Shown here: one piece after another, positions 12,471-30,587 of the stretch
How positions within the stretch are numbered: position 1 is the stretch's first letter
Layout: the number at the start of each line of letters is the position of its first letter
Source: Asterochloris sp. CNOR1
Taxonomy: Eukaryota > Chlorophyta > Trebouxiophyceae > Trebouxiales > Trebouxiaceae
DNA length: 64,000 bases
Assembly: GCA_963969365.1 (NCBI GenBank)
Contig: OZ017759.1
Span: 372,001-436,000, forward strand
Reading direction: 5' to 3'
Notes under the pieces: model-generated
Database searches by the model: none
What the model saw: only the letters and a program-made list of their open reading frames with translations
Told to the model about the DNA's origin: nothing
Made by a program: the position numbers and the translations under genes

Positions 12471-12501
12471 ATTTCAATAGTGCAGGCTGACAGCCAAGTG
12501 C

Positions 12502-14348
12502 TCAAGCCCGTGGTGGGCCGGCAGCCCCTGCTCCAGCTCCCTGCTGCTGGGGGGGCGCCTGCTGCTGCTGCCCACCCTGGGGGCCGTCACGGTTCTGGGG
12601 CCTGTCGCCGCCCGGCCTGTACCTCTTGGGAGGCTCGCGGTTGCGGCGGTCCTTCACGGACCTCACACGCACAACCTGCAGGCACCAGCGACGGGTTATT
12701 CAGTATATGTGCTCGACATAATGAATGAAGCAAAGCTGAGGCACACTACACATTGATGAGCCAGCAGGAAGGCTAGCCACTGCTTTGGTACGATGCAAAA
12801 GCCTGCAGCACGGCCAACATTAGGAAATTACTCAGAGCTCAGAGGCACAAGTGCAGCCAAGTCGCCCGATAACAAATTTGCTGGGCACAAGTGTGTTGCT
12901 GGGATGGTCTGGCACAAGCCAGGCACACCCAGCAGGACTCCAGGCATAGCCGGAAGATGGCTGTCCCTCTCCTAATGTTCTGGCAGGCTGCCAGTGCAAG
13001 TAGCACATGGGGTAGTTGATAGAGACAATGTCAAACAACACATACACGGGGACCGCCTCCAAAGTAAAGGGTGAAGTGCAGCCATGCGTGCCCTATTGGG
13101 GGATCGAGCAGCCACTCAAACTTGAAACGACTGAGTTCCTGTTGTGAGTACCCTGCGCCTGTCACACAGCATGCTGTGCTTCCAAGGCCCCTACAGCCGC
13201 ACTCCATGGAGAGGGGCAGATGCTTTAATGTTGCATGGGACCAGGCTGAAGGAGTACTTGCCCCATGCTGCCAACAGCCTCATGTAAGGCTGCAGCACCT
13301 CTGCCAGCACAAGTGTTGTGCAGGAAGGTCTGCACACCCAACAAGAGAAGCTCAGGCACAGCCAGCTTTGCAGGGCTTTACTGGGCCTCCAGCTGGTCAC
13401 TGCTGACGAGACATTGGCCCTGATCCTTGCCCCTCAGTGGCCTTTTGCACAGAACCAATCTGACGGATGCTTGGGCGCAGAGCAGTATTGCCGCTCTCAA
13501 TAGATGCCACAGACAGCCACTTCTGATCCCGCAAGCTGTGCTAGACACCAGGGGGCCCAAAGCGCTTCTGTGGAGGCTGCATGATGTCATGCCAGCCTGA
13601 ACCACCAAGCAGCACCAGGACAAATGGCAGGCAGGCCCCTCCCTGTTGCCCGCCTGCAGGTGCACCTGCTCATCTGCTGGCGGCACTGCTGCAGGCCACA
13701 CCTCATCACCTGCACCTGCTGCACTCAGGGGCTGCCTGCTGCCTGCCGCTTTGAGAAGCGCCTAGGGCTGCAGCTGCCCAATGTGGTTCAACCCCCCAGA
13801 AATTGCCCACAGTCCCAGCATTCACAGCCTACTGTGTCAAGCCAAGCATCCCCTGCCATGGTAAGGCCTCAGCCCTGACCAGGGGGGTTGCACCCCCAAG
13901 CACCAGCCTTGGATCTCACCTTAGAGTGAATAGCTGCTGAGACGCAGTAGTACACCTTCCTGTACAGCTTGGGCAGGCTGTACTGGTCGATCACGGAGGC
14001 GTCCTGGATATCCCTGATGGCTGAGGCATCCACAATGTTCCTGACAATGAAGCGCTTGATAGCCTTGTCCTTGGGTACCTGCAAGCAGGTAGCAATATGA
14101 GGCTGCTGCTGCTGCTGCAGGCTGCTGAGCATAGGCACGCTGTGCACGCCTGAAGCGCTGATATCAGAGGCTGCGCACTCACCAGGACACCAGACGCCTC
14201 ACATCTCACTCGCTTGACCTGCATGGGCATCCCAGGGGATTGAGCTGCTGTCTGGAGATAAGGGGTGCCAGCACAGACAAGATGCGCAGGAACTTACATG
14301 GCCCCTGCCATGCTTTGCACGTCCGTTGTTCCTTCTCTTTTTGGTCAT
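12502..14348 (-). CDS. RPS26: 40S ribosomal protein S26 (eS26)
   Basis: Component of the small ribosomal subunit near the mRNA exit channel. Four exons on the minus strand: 14298-14348, 14183-14218, 13920-14078 and 12502-12675. All are multiples of three (420 nt, 139 residues). The start gives [17 protein letters not shown]. Then come [12 protein letters not shown] and [19 protein letters not shown], both hallmarks of eS26. The last exon begins [18 protein letters not shown] and ends in a Gln/Pro/Gly/Ala-rich tail finishing PPRA. Length is slightly above the family norm because of this tail. The second cysteine of each CxxC pair found in plant and animal eS26 is replaced: RCEAS for RCxxC, and YCVSAAIH for YCVSCAIH. 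The first exon ends with a textbook GTAAGT donor. Identity is near certain. Confidence 0.96.
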
Positions 14349-14497
14349 TATGCAAGACCGCTCCCTCAGATCGCGGCTGAAGCGTCTGCAAATGGGCTGG
14401 GCAGACGGCGGCCTTGACCTAAAACGGATGACCGTCTGACAGTTTTGACCATGTAAGTTTGCTGGTGTTTAAAGCTGGAGTATGTCAATCGAGGTGG

Positions 14498-17400
14498 TCA
14501 TAGCAGCTCCCAGTCTCCGCCCTCATTGCTGTTGCTGGCCTCTGATACCTTCTCCTGTGCCTCCCAGTCAGGAGCGGAGCCTTCAGCAACCGACAGAAGT
14601 GGGGCCCCCTCAGAGGACATCTCCAGCTGCTTGAGTCTGTGACAGAGGTCCTGTGCATCATCTGCAGGGCAGCATTTCAGGCCTCGAGCTTGCAAACTGC
14701 TGCGCGGGCAGCAAAAGCACAAGCAAAGTTCACCTCTGGCCTTGCAGAGGAAGCCAACGGCCAGGGAAGGGTCAATGCTTGCTGCTGGCATTGCGCGCAG
14801 GTCATGGCACCAATAGCTGTCGGTGTCCCCAGCCTGCGCTGCCACCTGCAGGGTGAAGGATCACAATGCTTGGGGGGTCTCTTATGGGTGCACTGGGGCA
14901 GAGTCCCTGTTTGACAGGGTCTGGTCGTCTCCCCTCTGCATGGCCTGGCCTCAGTGCTGAGTCAAGCAGCAATGCCCAGCCATGCATGACCCTGCAGGGG
15001 TTGCAGACTGGGCAGGCACTCACGCAGCGTAGTGCCGACTGCCCTCAGGTCTTGGCGACAGACGGGTGATGCTTGCACATCTGCCCTGGAAAGGCGTGCA
15101 GCCCATGCTGCGGCTGTGGCTTGGGTCCCCACACCACTTGGAGCAACAGCAATGCAGATTGTCCACCGGAAAGTCACCTGGTGTGCCGCCTTAAGGCCAG
15201 AAGCAGCAGCACTTTACTGGGGTGCCCTCAGTGCGGAAGTTGAGGTTCCAGTCTGCTGTTATCTGACCTGCTGTGACTCGTGGGGGTCCAAGAACACCAG
15301 CTGGTCTGTGAGATGCCCCACAAAGTAGAGCGAGGAGGAGGGACGGCCCCCCACGATGCCCATGCTGTGGGGCCACGACAAGACTGCTTGCAGCTGGGGC
15401 ACATAGCGTTGGTCGATCTGCACCACAGGGGAGAGGAGAGCTGGGACTAGATGTGGCAGGGGCCAAGGGAGTGTGCACCAGAACTGAGGCCCATGTATGC
15501 GCCAGCAGCCAGGCAAAGCAGAGCCAGTGTTACCTTGCAGCTGGGGGATGCAGCACTGTGTGACCTGCTTGAACAGGAATGGCAGCAGGATGATGCAGTA
15601 AACACAGGGAAATTGGTGGGCCTGGGAGACGCAGCTCTGAAAGCAGTGCCAAAGCCCAAGGCAGGACGGGCTAGGCTTGTGCGCAGCTCGCGCGGCGCAG
15701 GTATGCAGCTGGACAGGCACTGTCCAAAACATTTTCTCCTGCGTTTCAACGTGTGCAGCAGTCAAGGAGCAGGGTAGCTGCTGCGCACCTTTCCTATTCC
15801 CAGGACTAGGGGTACAAGCACCAAAAGAGCATTACAAGCCTGGTCATTCATTGCGCTGAGGCCGGGGGAGTCAGCTTCTGGGAAGTGGTCTAGCAGTCTG
15901 CAGGCAGGCACAGCTGTGACAATTCAGAACCTGCCCCAACTTTGTGTGAGCATAACCAGGGCTGCCTGACGCCCTCAGGGAGTAAAAGCAGGGGCAGAAG
16001 CAGGGCTGCACAGCAGCAGTTTAGCGAGCAGGGCCAGAACTAGATGTCCTCCTGCATATCATCCTTTCTGCAACAGGTTTCAGACAAAGTTAAAGCGCAC
16101 CACTGCCAGCAACTCTGCGCCTGGCACCCTTTTGGGCCCGACATGCACCACCACGAGCAGCATCGAGAACACACAGCCCACGCAGCCGCTCACCCCGTGG
16201 TGTATAACACCGGCGCTCCGCCACCGTTGCAGCCCTGCTGCGATACAACATACACGTGCAGGCCGCCGGGCTGCAGGCGGTTGACTGCATCCTTGAGGGT
16301 TTGGCACAGGGTCCAGGGGCCCAACCACTCCCCTGGGCGAATCCTGCAGCCAGGCAGCAATTGCCATCGCAAGCAGACGCACCGGCAAAAGGCTGATCAG
16401 TGCAGCTGCACCTCTTGGCACAGAGGCACGGGCCGCAGCAGCAGGCGCAGTGGTTCTGGACAGGAGGCTGCACAGCACAGCCGCACAGTCTGGTACGAGC
16501 TGAAGCTTCCGCCCGCTTGCCAGTGCGAATGCTGCAGCCATGGCAGGCCTTGCTTCACTGCCTGCTCGCCAGAGGCCAGCACAGCAGCCCGATGTGCAGG
16601 AGAGTCCAGTGCCTCAGCCACGCCCCCTTCGTAAGCAATGCCGGAAGCCTGTTTCAGCTTTTGGCACCGCCTGAGAAGCTGGACTACAAGGTGATCCCCA
16701 CGTGTTTCAAGCACCTGCTACTGTTGCCTCAAAGCAGTGCAGGCACGTGCTACAAGGCTCCAGTAGCAAGGCGCATAGGGTGCTTCAAGCCCTGTCCAGT
16801 CTCAGAACTCCTCTCACCCATGGCGCCGCCCAATGGCGCACAGGTTGTGTACAGAGAAGTGGTGTTGCTGCTCAGGGCTGTCCCAGAACCACTTCAGCAG
16901 GCGCGACAGGGGCTCGGGGCATGGCCGCTGGCGGGCCAAGCACATGCTCGAGTCCCCTGTTGGCTCGGGCCCCTCGCAGCAGCTCTGAGTGGGGCCAGGC
17001 CGCCGCCAGCTGCGCCCCAGGCTCAGCACCAGCAGGGCCTGGGCCAGCAGCATCTGCCCACTGCGCAGCGTGCAGCCCCAGCCGACGTCTGATGACAGCC
17101 CAGATTCCCCTGCAGGCAGGCATCCTTCGCAGTGAGCAGTGTCTGGGCCAAGTAGTGGGTGCCTCTTGGGCAACCTGCAGCCCCAGCTGATGTCTGATGA
17201 CAGCTCGCAAACCCTGCAGGCAGTGCACCATAACGGGAGGCGGCAGGCGTCTCAGCACCAGCAGGGCAGCGTGAGTCCGCTGCGCAGCAGGCAGCCTCTA
17301 TCAACCGCTGAAGGCCCGGGCTTGCCTGCAGGGCGAGTGGCAGCAAGCTCGCTCAGCAGGAGCAGAGCTTGGGCCACAGGCACCACCAATGTCTTGAGTA

Positions 17401-18252
17401 CTGCATCAAGTGCACCCCCAGCCACTTGTCCGATGGCAGCTCTTGATGCATGCACAAGCCGTACCACGACAGCAGGCCGCACACAACCCTCAACACCAAC
17501 AGCGCCTGGGCCTGTGTGACCTGCTGTGCAGCACACAGCTTCTGCGACAGCTGAGTGCCCCAAAAGTGCACCACAGCAGTTGGCGCAGTCTCATCGCCAA
17601 GCTGCAGGAGCGCCACTGCAGCTCGGCCTGCTGCGCTGGGCTTTCATGAGCTCCCAGAAGACTGTACGTGGTGAGTCCAGTTTGCGGCGCATGATCTGTT
17701 TGCGAAGGTTGGCAATGGCCGCCTGGACTACTGCTGCTTGCTGTCGCCATCCTGTCCAGCAGACCCTAAGCTGGCAATGACTGAGTCAAGGCTCGCCTAT
17801 CGGGGGAAAGTTGTTGCGGTATGTCATCCAGATCCTGGAGCAAAAGTCCTCCATGATGACGGCCACCTGCAGGCCAGGCTGGCAAGTGGATGCACCCCTT
17901 CACGCTGTGCCAAGAGCCAAGGACAGACCCCAGCCATGCCTTGAAGCCAGGAGCAGGGCCAAAGCGCCGTGTCTAGAGCTTGTCATGCAGCAGGCCTCAG
18001 GAATGCCTGCCTTGCCTGCTTGCATTTTGCAGGCACTTGCATTGTGCAGGCAAAAGCACTTGCAGATGCTCGTGCGCTCCCCTCCCACTTAGCATGCCAG
18101 TTGGCATGCAAGGCAGCAGCAGGCGCTCCTGCAGCATCTTGTGTCTGTACCTGCGCCTCATGCTGTCCTTCTGAGTTGGCGCTCAATGGGTACTCTGTGC
18201 CCAGCAGGAACAGCACGGTCGCAGCGGGCACTGTGAGAGGCGAGGAGGTGCC
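14498..18252 (-). CDS. ATG4: autophagy cysteine protease ATG4, N-terminal exon not found
   Basis: ATG4 cuts the C-terminal tail of ATG8 and releases ATG8 from phosphatidylethanolamine. Exons, 5' to 3': 18151-18252, 17797-17866, 16818-17109, 16194-16343, 15789-15855, 15268-15417, 14734-14845 and 14498-14661. Phases agree throughout (1,107 nt, 368 residues). Motifs in order: VLFLLGTEY; SRIWMTYRNNFPPIG; the active-site Cys in SSDVGWGCTLRSGQ; FSVHNLC; RPGEWLGPWT; LLVLVPLVLGIG; MGIVGGRPSSS; the catalytic Asp and His in VFLDPH; and the family element SIDPSLAVGF. The catalytic triad is intact. The protein ends DWELL, a likely ATG8-interacting (LIR) motif, as in animal ATG4B tails. The intron after 17797 uses a GC donor. 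The exon with the start codon lies upstream of 18252 and was not identified. Confidence 0.93.
15535..15615 (-). repeat. probable diverged copy of an ATG4 exon edge in the intron
   Basis: On the minus strand this stretch reads ...FKQVTQCCIPQLQ before a GTAACA donor-like site. That resembles the start of the true downstream exon at 15417 (IDQRYVPQLQ). It lies about 150-190 bp upstream of that exon inside the same intron. The likeness is short, so this is a weaker case than the array at 17130-17600. Confidence 0.4.
17130..17600 (-). repeat. array of diverged copies of the ATG4 active-site exon start
   Basis: The true Cys exon begins at 17109 (reading leftward). Upstream, inside the intron, similar starts lie at 17213 and 17325, each after a CTGCAG acceptor and spaced 104 and 112 bp. 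More worn copies lie around 17355-17455 and 17480-17600. The first copy keeps the string GAGCTGTCATCAGACATCAG against GGGCTGTCATCAGACGTCGG in the real exon. Others keep GCCCAGGC.CTG.TGGTG-type pieces. None keeps a usable reading frame for the active site. They look like old tandem duplications of acceptor plus exon start. Confidence 0.75.
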
Positions 18253-20129
18253 CTGCAGGCAGATGCCCAAAGACTATGAGACAGGCAGGCAACAGTGTGC
18301 TGCCCAATGCACCAGCAGCTGCCATCACAGTGCTCCCAGAGTCCCACATGCAGGCAGAACTGCAGTGTCATGTTCTGCTGCTGTGGCAGCCCGCATTTTG
18401 CGTGGGCGGCAATTTGAGCCTTCAGAGATCAGCAGAACTGGCAGAGAGAGCAGATCTTCATGGACTGCCTCAAATCACACCTGGAGGTAGCCTTGAAGTC
18501 TTCTTAGGCCCATGGCATAGGCTGTCTCAGCCAGACCAAGTCTGAACTGGCGCCACACACTAGGTGGGTTCCTAGCTGAGTCAGAGCTGCCTTGATGGAA
18601 GACATTCACAGCATTGTTGGCCATCAAAGCTCCGCAGCGGAGACAGAGCTGCCTGCTTCAAATACAGGGCTAGCATTTCAACGCTGAACAGCCCGTGTCA
18701 GCTGGGGTTTCGTTCAAGCACAATCATCGATTTCTTGACTATTATTATTGTTATGAGCAATCTCTTGATCTGAGCTGGCTTGAGTGAGCATATTGACACA
18801 GCTGCAACGCTGCAGCCAAGATCATCAGAGGTGACTGGAGATGAGGTTGCTGGCCAGAGTGCTTGGGGCTTGAGTGAATGCTTGATTGCATGGTGTGCAG
18901 ATTGCCTCACAGGAGGTGCTGCTGGAGGCCAAATGCTCCATGGAACCAATACTCGTACACCTGTTGGTCATCTGCAGCACCTGTGGAACGGCATGAGTTG
19001 CATGCTGGGCTGACTGGGGTCAGGGCGGATTGGGGGGGAAGATGGGGTGTGCTCCACGGTAAGGAAGTCAAGCTGCATGTCGCTGTGGGGCTGCTCACTC
19101 GGGCTGCAATTGCTTCGCACTAGCAACAGGTTGCTTGTCCAAGCTCTGCAATACAATCAGTAAGGGTGCATGGGGGAGTGCTGGACCCGCGGCTGGCACC
19201 CATGGTTAGGCAGTCATTCCCGTTGCACAGCAGCACAGCGCCTGCTGGCGCAAAGGTGTACTACAGCACAGCATCCAGTGCTTTCGCACCAATCACAATT
19301 GAGAGCAGCGCCTTGCAGGCCATGCTCAGATGGGGGTGCTGTCCTGAACAAAGGAGGGCAGGCTGCCCACAAGCAGCTGTGTACCGCCTTGTCTAAAGCC
19401 ACATTGTCCAGGACAGCAGCAGTAATGAGGGCATGAGGAAGCATTACTGACGATGTTGACCACTGATAATGGTAGCAGCTTGCCAGGTGGTGCTATGTTG
19501 AGAACATTATATAGTTCGTGCATGGCCTGGGGGCACACCTTGCAGATACAGCAGTCTTGATGATGCTGGACATACAGTTGACTGTCCCGCAGCCTGAACA
19601 GTTCGTGGCAGGCCAGCCAGGGCTGACAGAGATGGGCTGGACTGTCTGGGAAGGGGCTGCTCAACTTGCGGGTCATAGCATCGAACAGATCTGGGCCGCA
19701 CTGGCTTGCTCTGGCCTTGTTCACAGACAGGTTCAGGTCAGGGTGCTAGGTGTTGCACATCTTGACCAGTCTGGCCTGCCAAGACTCAGACATCATTGCT
19801 GAGAACCATATGGGGAAGGCTGCAAGACCAAATGGACTGACAAACAGAGGTGTGCAGCCAGGCTCCAAAAGTCTAGGTCAGATGACTATCTGATTGCACA
19901 CTTTGCCTGCTTTCGCCCAGGGCTTGCAATTGCAAGGTCTGATCTGCCCTTGATCCCTGCGGAGTGGTACTTGTTGGCGTCCCAGGGTAGTGTAGAAGGG
20001 CCAGTCGAGAGCTAGGCACCCCCATGGCTCCGTCCAGTAAGGAGAAGAAGGGCGGGTGAGGGGCAGACCCACACGATGCTCATGCACAGAGGGACAGTGC
20101 AGTAGCACATTGGTTGCGCGCACCTGGGG
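18253..20129. other. region between divergent ATG4 and VHA-A genes
   Basis: This holds the promoter and missing first exon of ATG4 on one side and the VHA-A promoter on the other. Apart from a minus-strand open frame at 19326-19724 I see no gene. The region around 18730-18770 is locally AT-rich (TATTATTATTG), unlike the rest of the window. Confidence 0.5.
19326..19724 (-). other. unrecognised open frame, possible gene or element remnant
   Basis: A 132-codon frame contains a Cys/His-rich patch (HHQDCCICKVCPQAMHEL) and has less biased composition than most shadow frames here, which makes it slightly more protein-like. It has no recognised domain, no convincing start context, and no matching splice partners nearby. 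It could be chance, a decayed gene, or a worn mobile-element piece. Confidence 0.2.
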
Positions 20130-20137
20130 TATATAAG
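20130..20137 (+). promoter_or_regulatory. TATA box of VHA-A
   Basis: TATATAAG lies about 45 bp upstream of the proposed ATG at 20177 and on the same strand. That spacing would allow a short 5' leader from a start site near 20160. It supports placing the first VHA-A exon here rather than farther upstream. Confidence 0.6.
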
Positions 20138-20176
20138 GAAGCTGCCGTATGGGCCCTGATTGCAGTCTGTGGATGC

Positions 20177-26776
<6,600 letters not shown>

Positions 26777-27189
26777 TGCCTTCTCTCATGTACTCTTGAG
26801 CACACAATGACATCAATGAACTTCTGGATCAATCTGCCTGTCCACACAGCAGGCTAGGCAGCCATTATTGTTTGCTTTCCTCTGTCCCATTCACAGTCTA
26901 CTGCATGAAACATGATCCAAGGTTGTTACACAGCAAAGTCAGGACGCAGAAGTTTGAGAGTTGCGTAGGGCCTGCTTACTAATTAGGGCTACTTGACAGT
27001 GCGGCTCCAGCAGAAACAGTGATCTGTGCCATCGGTGCTGTCCAGCTCAGTCCCCAGAAATCAGGTACGAAATGCGCTGGCCGAAGAGGCCTGGCGTGTT
27101 TTGCTTCTCTGCTCATGCCACCCGCCCAATTCCTGTGGTGCTGAATGGCAATCTCCGGGGTTCTGCAGTCACCTGAGTCCTCAGCAGCG

Positions 27190-30162
27190 ATGGCAGATGC
27201 CAAGGAGAGTGCTGTGTGGAAGACTGCCAAGCCCTTCATCAATGGAGGCCTCTCAGGCATGGCAGCCACCTGCATTATCCAGCCCATTGACATGGTCAAG
27301 GTCCGCATTCAAATTGGCGCCCAGGGCACGCCGGTGAGTCTGGCTTGATGTCTGGGCAACCAAGCTCAGCCGGCAGACTTTGCGAACATCCATCACAGCG
27401 GCACCTGCCAGCCACCGGCTCTGCTGCTTTCGGCTTCCCCTCACTGGAGGCGGCGGACCGCATGCGCTGAGCTGGCATGCCACAGGTCACCGCCATGTGG
27501 TTTGGTCAGCCCCACATGTGCACACAGCGACGGCGGCAGGCGCCTCAGAAGCTGCGACAGCACTCCTCGACAGAGGCAGTCCCGAGACATGCCACCAGGA
27601 TCTCGCTCTCAACTTCACGATCATGCCAAGCATTGCTGCCAGGCCCCATGAAGCTGGCTGCCAGACCCTTTTGAGCAGCGGTGTGCTCACCCTTACCCTT
27701 GACTGCTGCAGATCAAGGTTGCCCAGGACATCATTGCCGCAGACGGTGTGGGGGGCCTGTATAAGGGGCTGTCAGCCGGCCTGCTGAGGCAAGCCACCTA
27801 CACAACTGCCCGCCTCGGGTTCTTTGGCATCTTTAGTGACGAGCTGAAGAAGAGGAATGAGGGCAAGGTGGGCCCTTGAAGAGCTGGACATGTGTGCCCA
27901 TGTGAGGAGGGCTGCTCCTTGGGTCAGTGCGGGCCTGAGTAGGCCGCGCTGCACAGCTGGCCTCTCAGCATATGCTTGTGCTGGGCCTGTCGGAAGCTGC
28001 CAGGCCACTGCAGACTAATGGCTCCTCAGGCCAGTGCAGACGCAGCTGACCAGCTGTGCGGGGGTGCTGTAGCTGCACACAACCTGATGCATGCAAAGCC
28101 TGTGCACAGCATGTAGCCCAGGGGCACCCTTGAGGGGCCAGCTCAGGAGCTGTGCATCTTTAGAGACATGTATGGTCGCACCGCTGGTGCAAGGGGCTGA
28201 GCGTCTGTGTCCGCAGGCTGCTGGCAGGCCTGCTGGGGTGCGTCTGACCCAGATGCAGCAGTGCGGCGGCTGCTCTCCTGGTGCAACTCCTTCTCCTCCA
28301 GCGGTCCAGCACAAGCCTCCTGGGGCGCCAAGGCATGAGAAACATAACATCACACCTGCAGTCAAGCCTGCTTTATATGTTGATGCAGGCATAGCTGCAC
28401 CAGTGGCGCGATCCAAGATACTGTGAGCTCAGCTCAAGTGAAGCCTGCAAGTTGACTCAGCAATTGTTTTGAGAAATCAGCATTGTAGCCCACAGTCCAT
28501 CCTTTGTGCCCTGCAGCCCATCCCCCTGTACCAAAAGGCCGGCGCCGGCCTGGCTGCGGGAGGCCTGGGAGCTCTGGTGGGCTCCCCCGCCGACCTGTCG
28601 CTCGTCCGGATGCAGTCCGACTCCACCCTGCCCCTCGAGCGGCGCCGCAACTACACCAGCGTGACCAACGCGCTCACCAGGATCGTGAAGGACGAGGGCG
28701 CCATGGGGCTGTTCAAGGGCGCGGGGCCCACAGTCGTCAGGGCCATGGCCCTCAACATGGGCATGCTGGCATCCAATGATCAGGTGGGTTAGCTGAGAGG
28801 CTGGCCTGCTGGCTCTAGGGGCTGCTGATGGGTTTCGATCCAAGAGGCGGGATACCAGTGTGCAGGCCAGGGGGCCCCACATGTCATGCTGGCCTGTCAT
28901 GACCAGGTGAGGGGCTGAGAGGCTTGTCTTTTGTGCTGTTGTTGTGGCTTGCTGGCTTGCAAGGCTGAGGGGTTGCTGACTGTCATGAGTGCTAAGGGCG
29001 AGACCCCACCGTCAGGGCCATGGCCCTAAAGTCACGCTGGCCTCTCTGAACACCTTGGGTTGTTGACTGCTCTGAGAGGATGTAGGCCGTGAGACGAGGG
29101 GCCAGCAACGTGCCAGGTGTGTGGCCTCTGCCTATTGCTGTCTACCTCAGATGGCGGAAGAGACATGCAGGACCTGCGCCTCAACCCATTGGGCTCCATG
29201 TCTGCTCACCCCTACTGAGCGCTGCTCTGTCTGCAGGCCAAGGAGATGCTGGCTGAGGCTGGCGTCAAGGGGCAGACCAACGTGGTGGGCGCCGCCTGCA
29301 TTGCCGGATTCTTCGCAGCCTTCTGCAGCCTGCCCTTCGACTTCATCAAGACACGCATCCAGGTGGGGAGCAACACTGCCCGTCACTTACCTGCTTCACT
29401 CCTGACGACCACTTGCTGCTGCCCTCAGCATGGGCACCTTGCCTCTTTTGATGGCTGAGCAGCACTTAGTGCAGATCGCCGCAGGCACCAATGAGGCTGG
29501 TGCTATGTATGCGAGGGCCCTCAACTGTCATCAGCAATCCATGCCCTGGAAGAGTGCCATGTGACACAGCCCAAGCCTCCTGCACTCTGGTGCAGTGGCC
29601 TGCTGAGACCTGCCTCTGCAGGAGCAACTTGCTGCACGCTAGTCGTCCTGAACTTCATTCATTGCCTGCTGCCGCAGAAAATGGAGAAGGGCCCCGACGG
29701 GACGTACCCATACAAGAGCCCTGTTGACTGCGCCATGAAGACCTTCACCCAGGAGGGCCCCCTCAAGTTCTACACTGGCTTCCCTACTTACTGCTTCAGG
29801 TGGGTTGGGGTTGATCACAGGTCTGTGCATGTGTGCTTCAGCAGGGGGCTCATGACCTCTGCTGCCAGAGCCTCCATGCTTATTTGGAACTGGGTCAGCT
29901 CTGGGGGGCTCGGCATGCCTTGCGTCGCGCATCTCCAGACCAATGGCAGCATCTCCAGACCAATGGCAGCACTTACTGCAGCCTGCTGTGTTTGCTACTG
30001 GGTTGCCACCTTCAACCACCAGTCAGCAGCCTGCAGTTGAGTGACTGTTGAGCAGCATGTTCATTTGTTCCTGTCGCTGCCTGCAGGATTGCGCCACATG
30101 TCGTCTTCACCCTGTTGTTTGCAGCCGCGCTGCCCAAGCTCGAAAAGAAGGTTGGACTCTGA
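27190..30162 (+). CDS. DTC: mitochondrial dicarboxylate/tricarboxylate (oxoglutarate-malate type) carrier
   Basis: An inner-membrane exchanger of the SLC25 family that swaps oxoglutarate, malate and related acids. Six exons: 27190-27333, 27712-27867, 28517-28783, 29237-29362, 29678-29799 and 30087-30162. Phases agree (891 nt, 296 residues), the usual family length. The start MADAKESAVWKTAKPFINGG is chosen because the first carrier helix follows directly. All three carrier signatures are present: QPIDMVKVR, SPADLSLVRMQ and LPFDFIKTRIQ, the first helix of each of the three repeats. The end is PKLEKKVGL. The closest named types are plant DTC and animal OGC (SLC25A11); exact substrate range cannot be read from sequence. 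It lies about 410 bp after VHA-A on the same strand and is convergent with NUP155. Confidence 0.94.
28855..29060 (+). repeat. two diverged copies of the 3' end of carrier exon 3
   Basis: The exon end (GGGGCCCACAGTCG through GATCAGGTGGG, ending 28783) recurs as GGGGGCCCCACATG through GACCAGGTGAGG, ending 28906. It recurs again at about 28990-29060 with GTCAGGGCCATGGCCCTAAA. The intron sequence after the donor (GGCTGAGAGGCT) was copied too. Confidence 0.7.
29934..29975 (+). repeat. 20-bp tandem duplication in the last carrier intron
   Basis: CATCTCCAGACCAATGGCAG occurs twice in a row, nearly or fully identical, so it is young. It lies in the intron between 29799 and 30087. Confidence 0.7.
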
Positions 30163-30368
30163 GTCAACATCAGTGGTGCACGCTGACAGCTCTGGCCATC
30201 TGACACTATTTTTATGTGCTTGAAATGCTTTTTAGGACCCAGCTTAGTCACTGCCCCGCATGCCCCTGTGACCAGATCTTTGAAACATTCTGAGCCTGTA
30301 CTGATCCTGTTCCCAGCACAACGCCCACCCGCTACTTTGTTTGTGGAGTGCTGTCAACTAGGACCTGC

Positions 30369-30376
30369 TATAAAAG
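30369..30376 (+). promoter_or_regulatory. orphan TATA-box-like motif
   Basis: TATAAAAG on the plus strand, with no open frame of note after it. If used, it would start a transcript antisense to the 3' end of NUP155. It may equally be chance. Confidence 0.2.
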
Positions 30377-30443
30377 GTGTGGCATCGTTCAGCAGAGCTG
30401 CAACGTCCAGATGCCTGACCGCAACATCCAGGAGCATCTGCGA

Positions 30444-30448
30444 TGTAA
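30444..30448 (+). terminator. possible TGTAA polyadenylation signal for the carrier
   Basis: TGTAA is the usual poly(A) signal in chlorophyte algae. This one lies about 280 bp after the carrier stop codon on the same strand. A five-base motif arises often by chance, so the call is weak. Confidence 0.3.
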
Positions 30449-30587
30449 AGGCAGAGCAAAGTGGCAATGAACACCCCTATTGCTGATGGTCAAGTGAAAC
30501 ATTGGTTTAAGTCGGATGGCAGGGCATTGCCACGAGCCGTCAAGTCAGAAGCATTCATTCAAGGCAGTGCGTCAATGTTTGTGACAT

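Larger units (their letters stand above)
30163..30587. other. convergent 3' region between the carrier and NUP155
   Basis: Both 3' untranslated regions must lie here. No gene is seen. The stretch contains a TATAAAAG motif (30369-30376, plus strand) and a TGTAA motif (30444-30448, plus strand), described separately. Confidence 0.6.
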
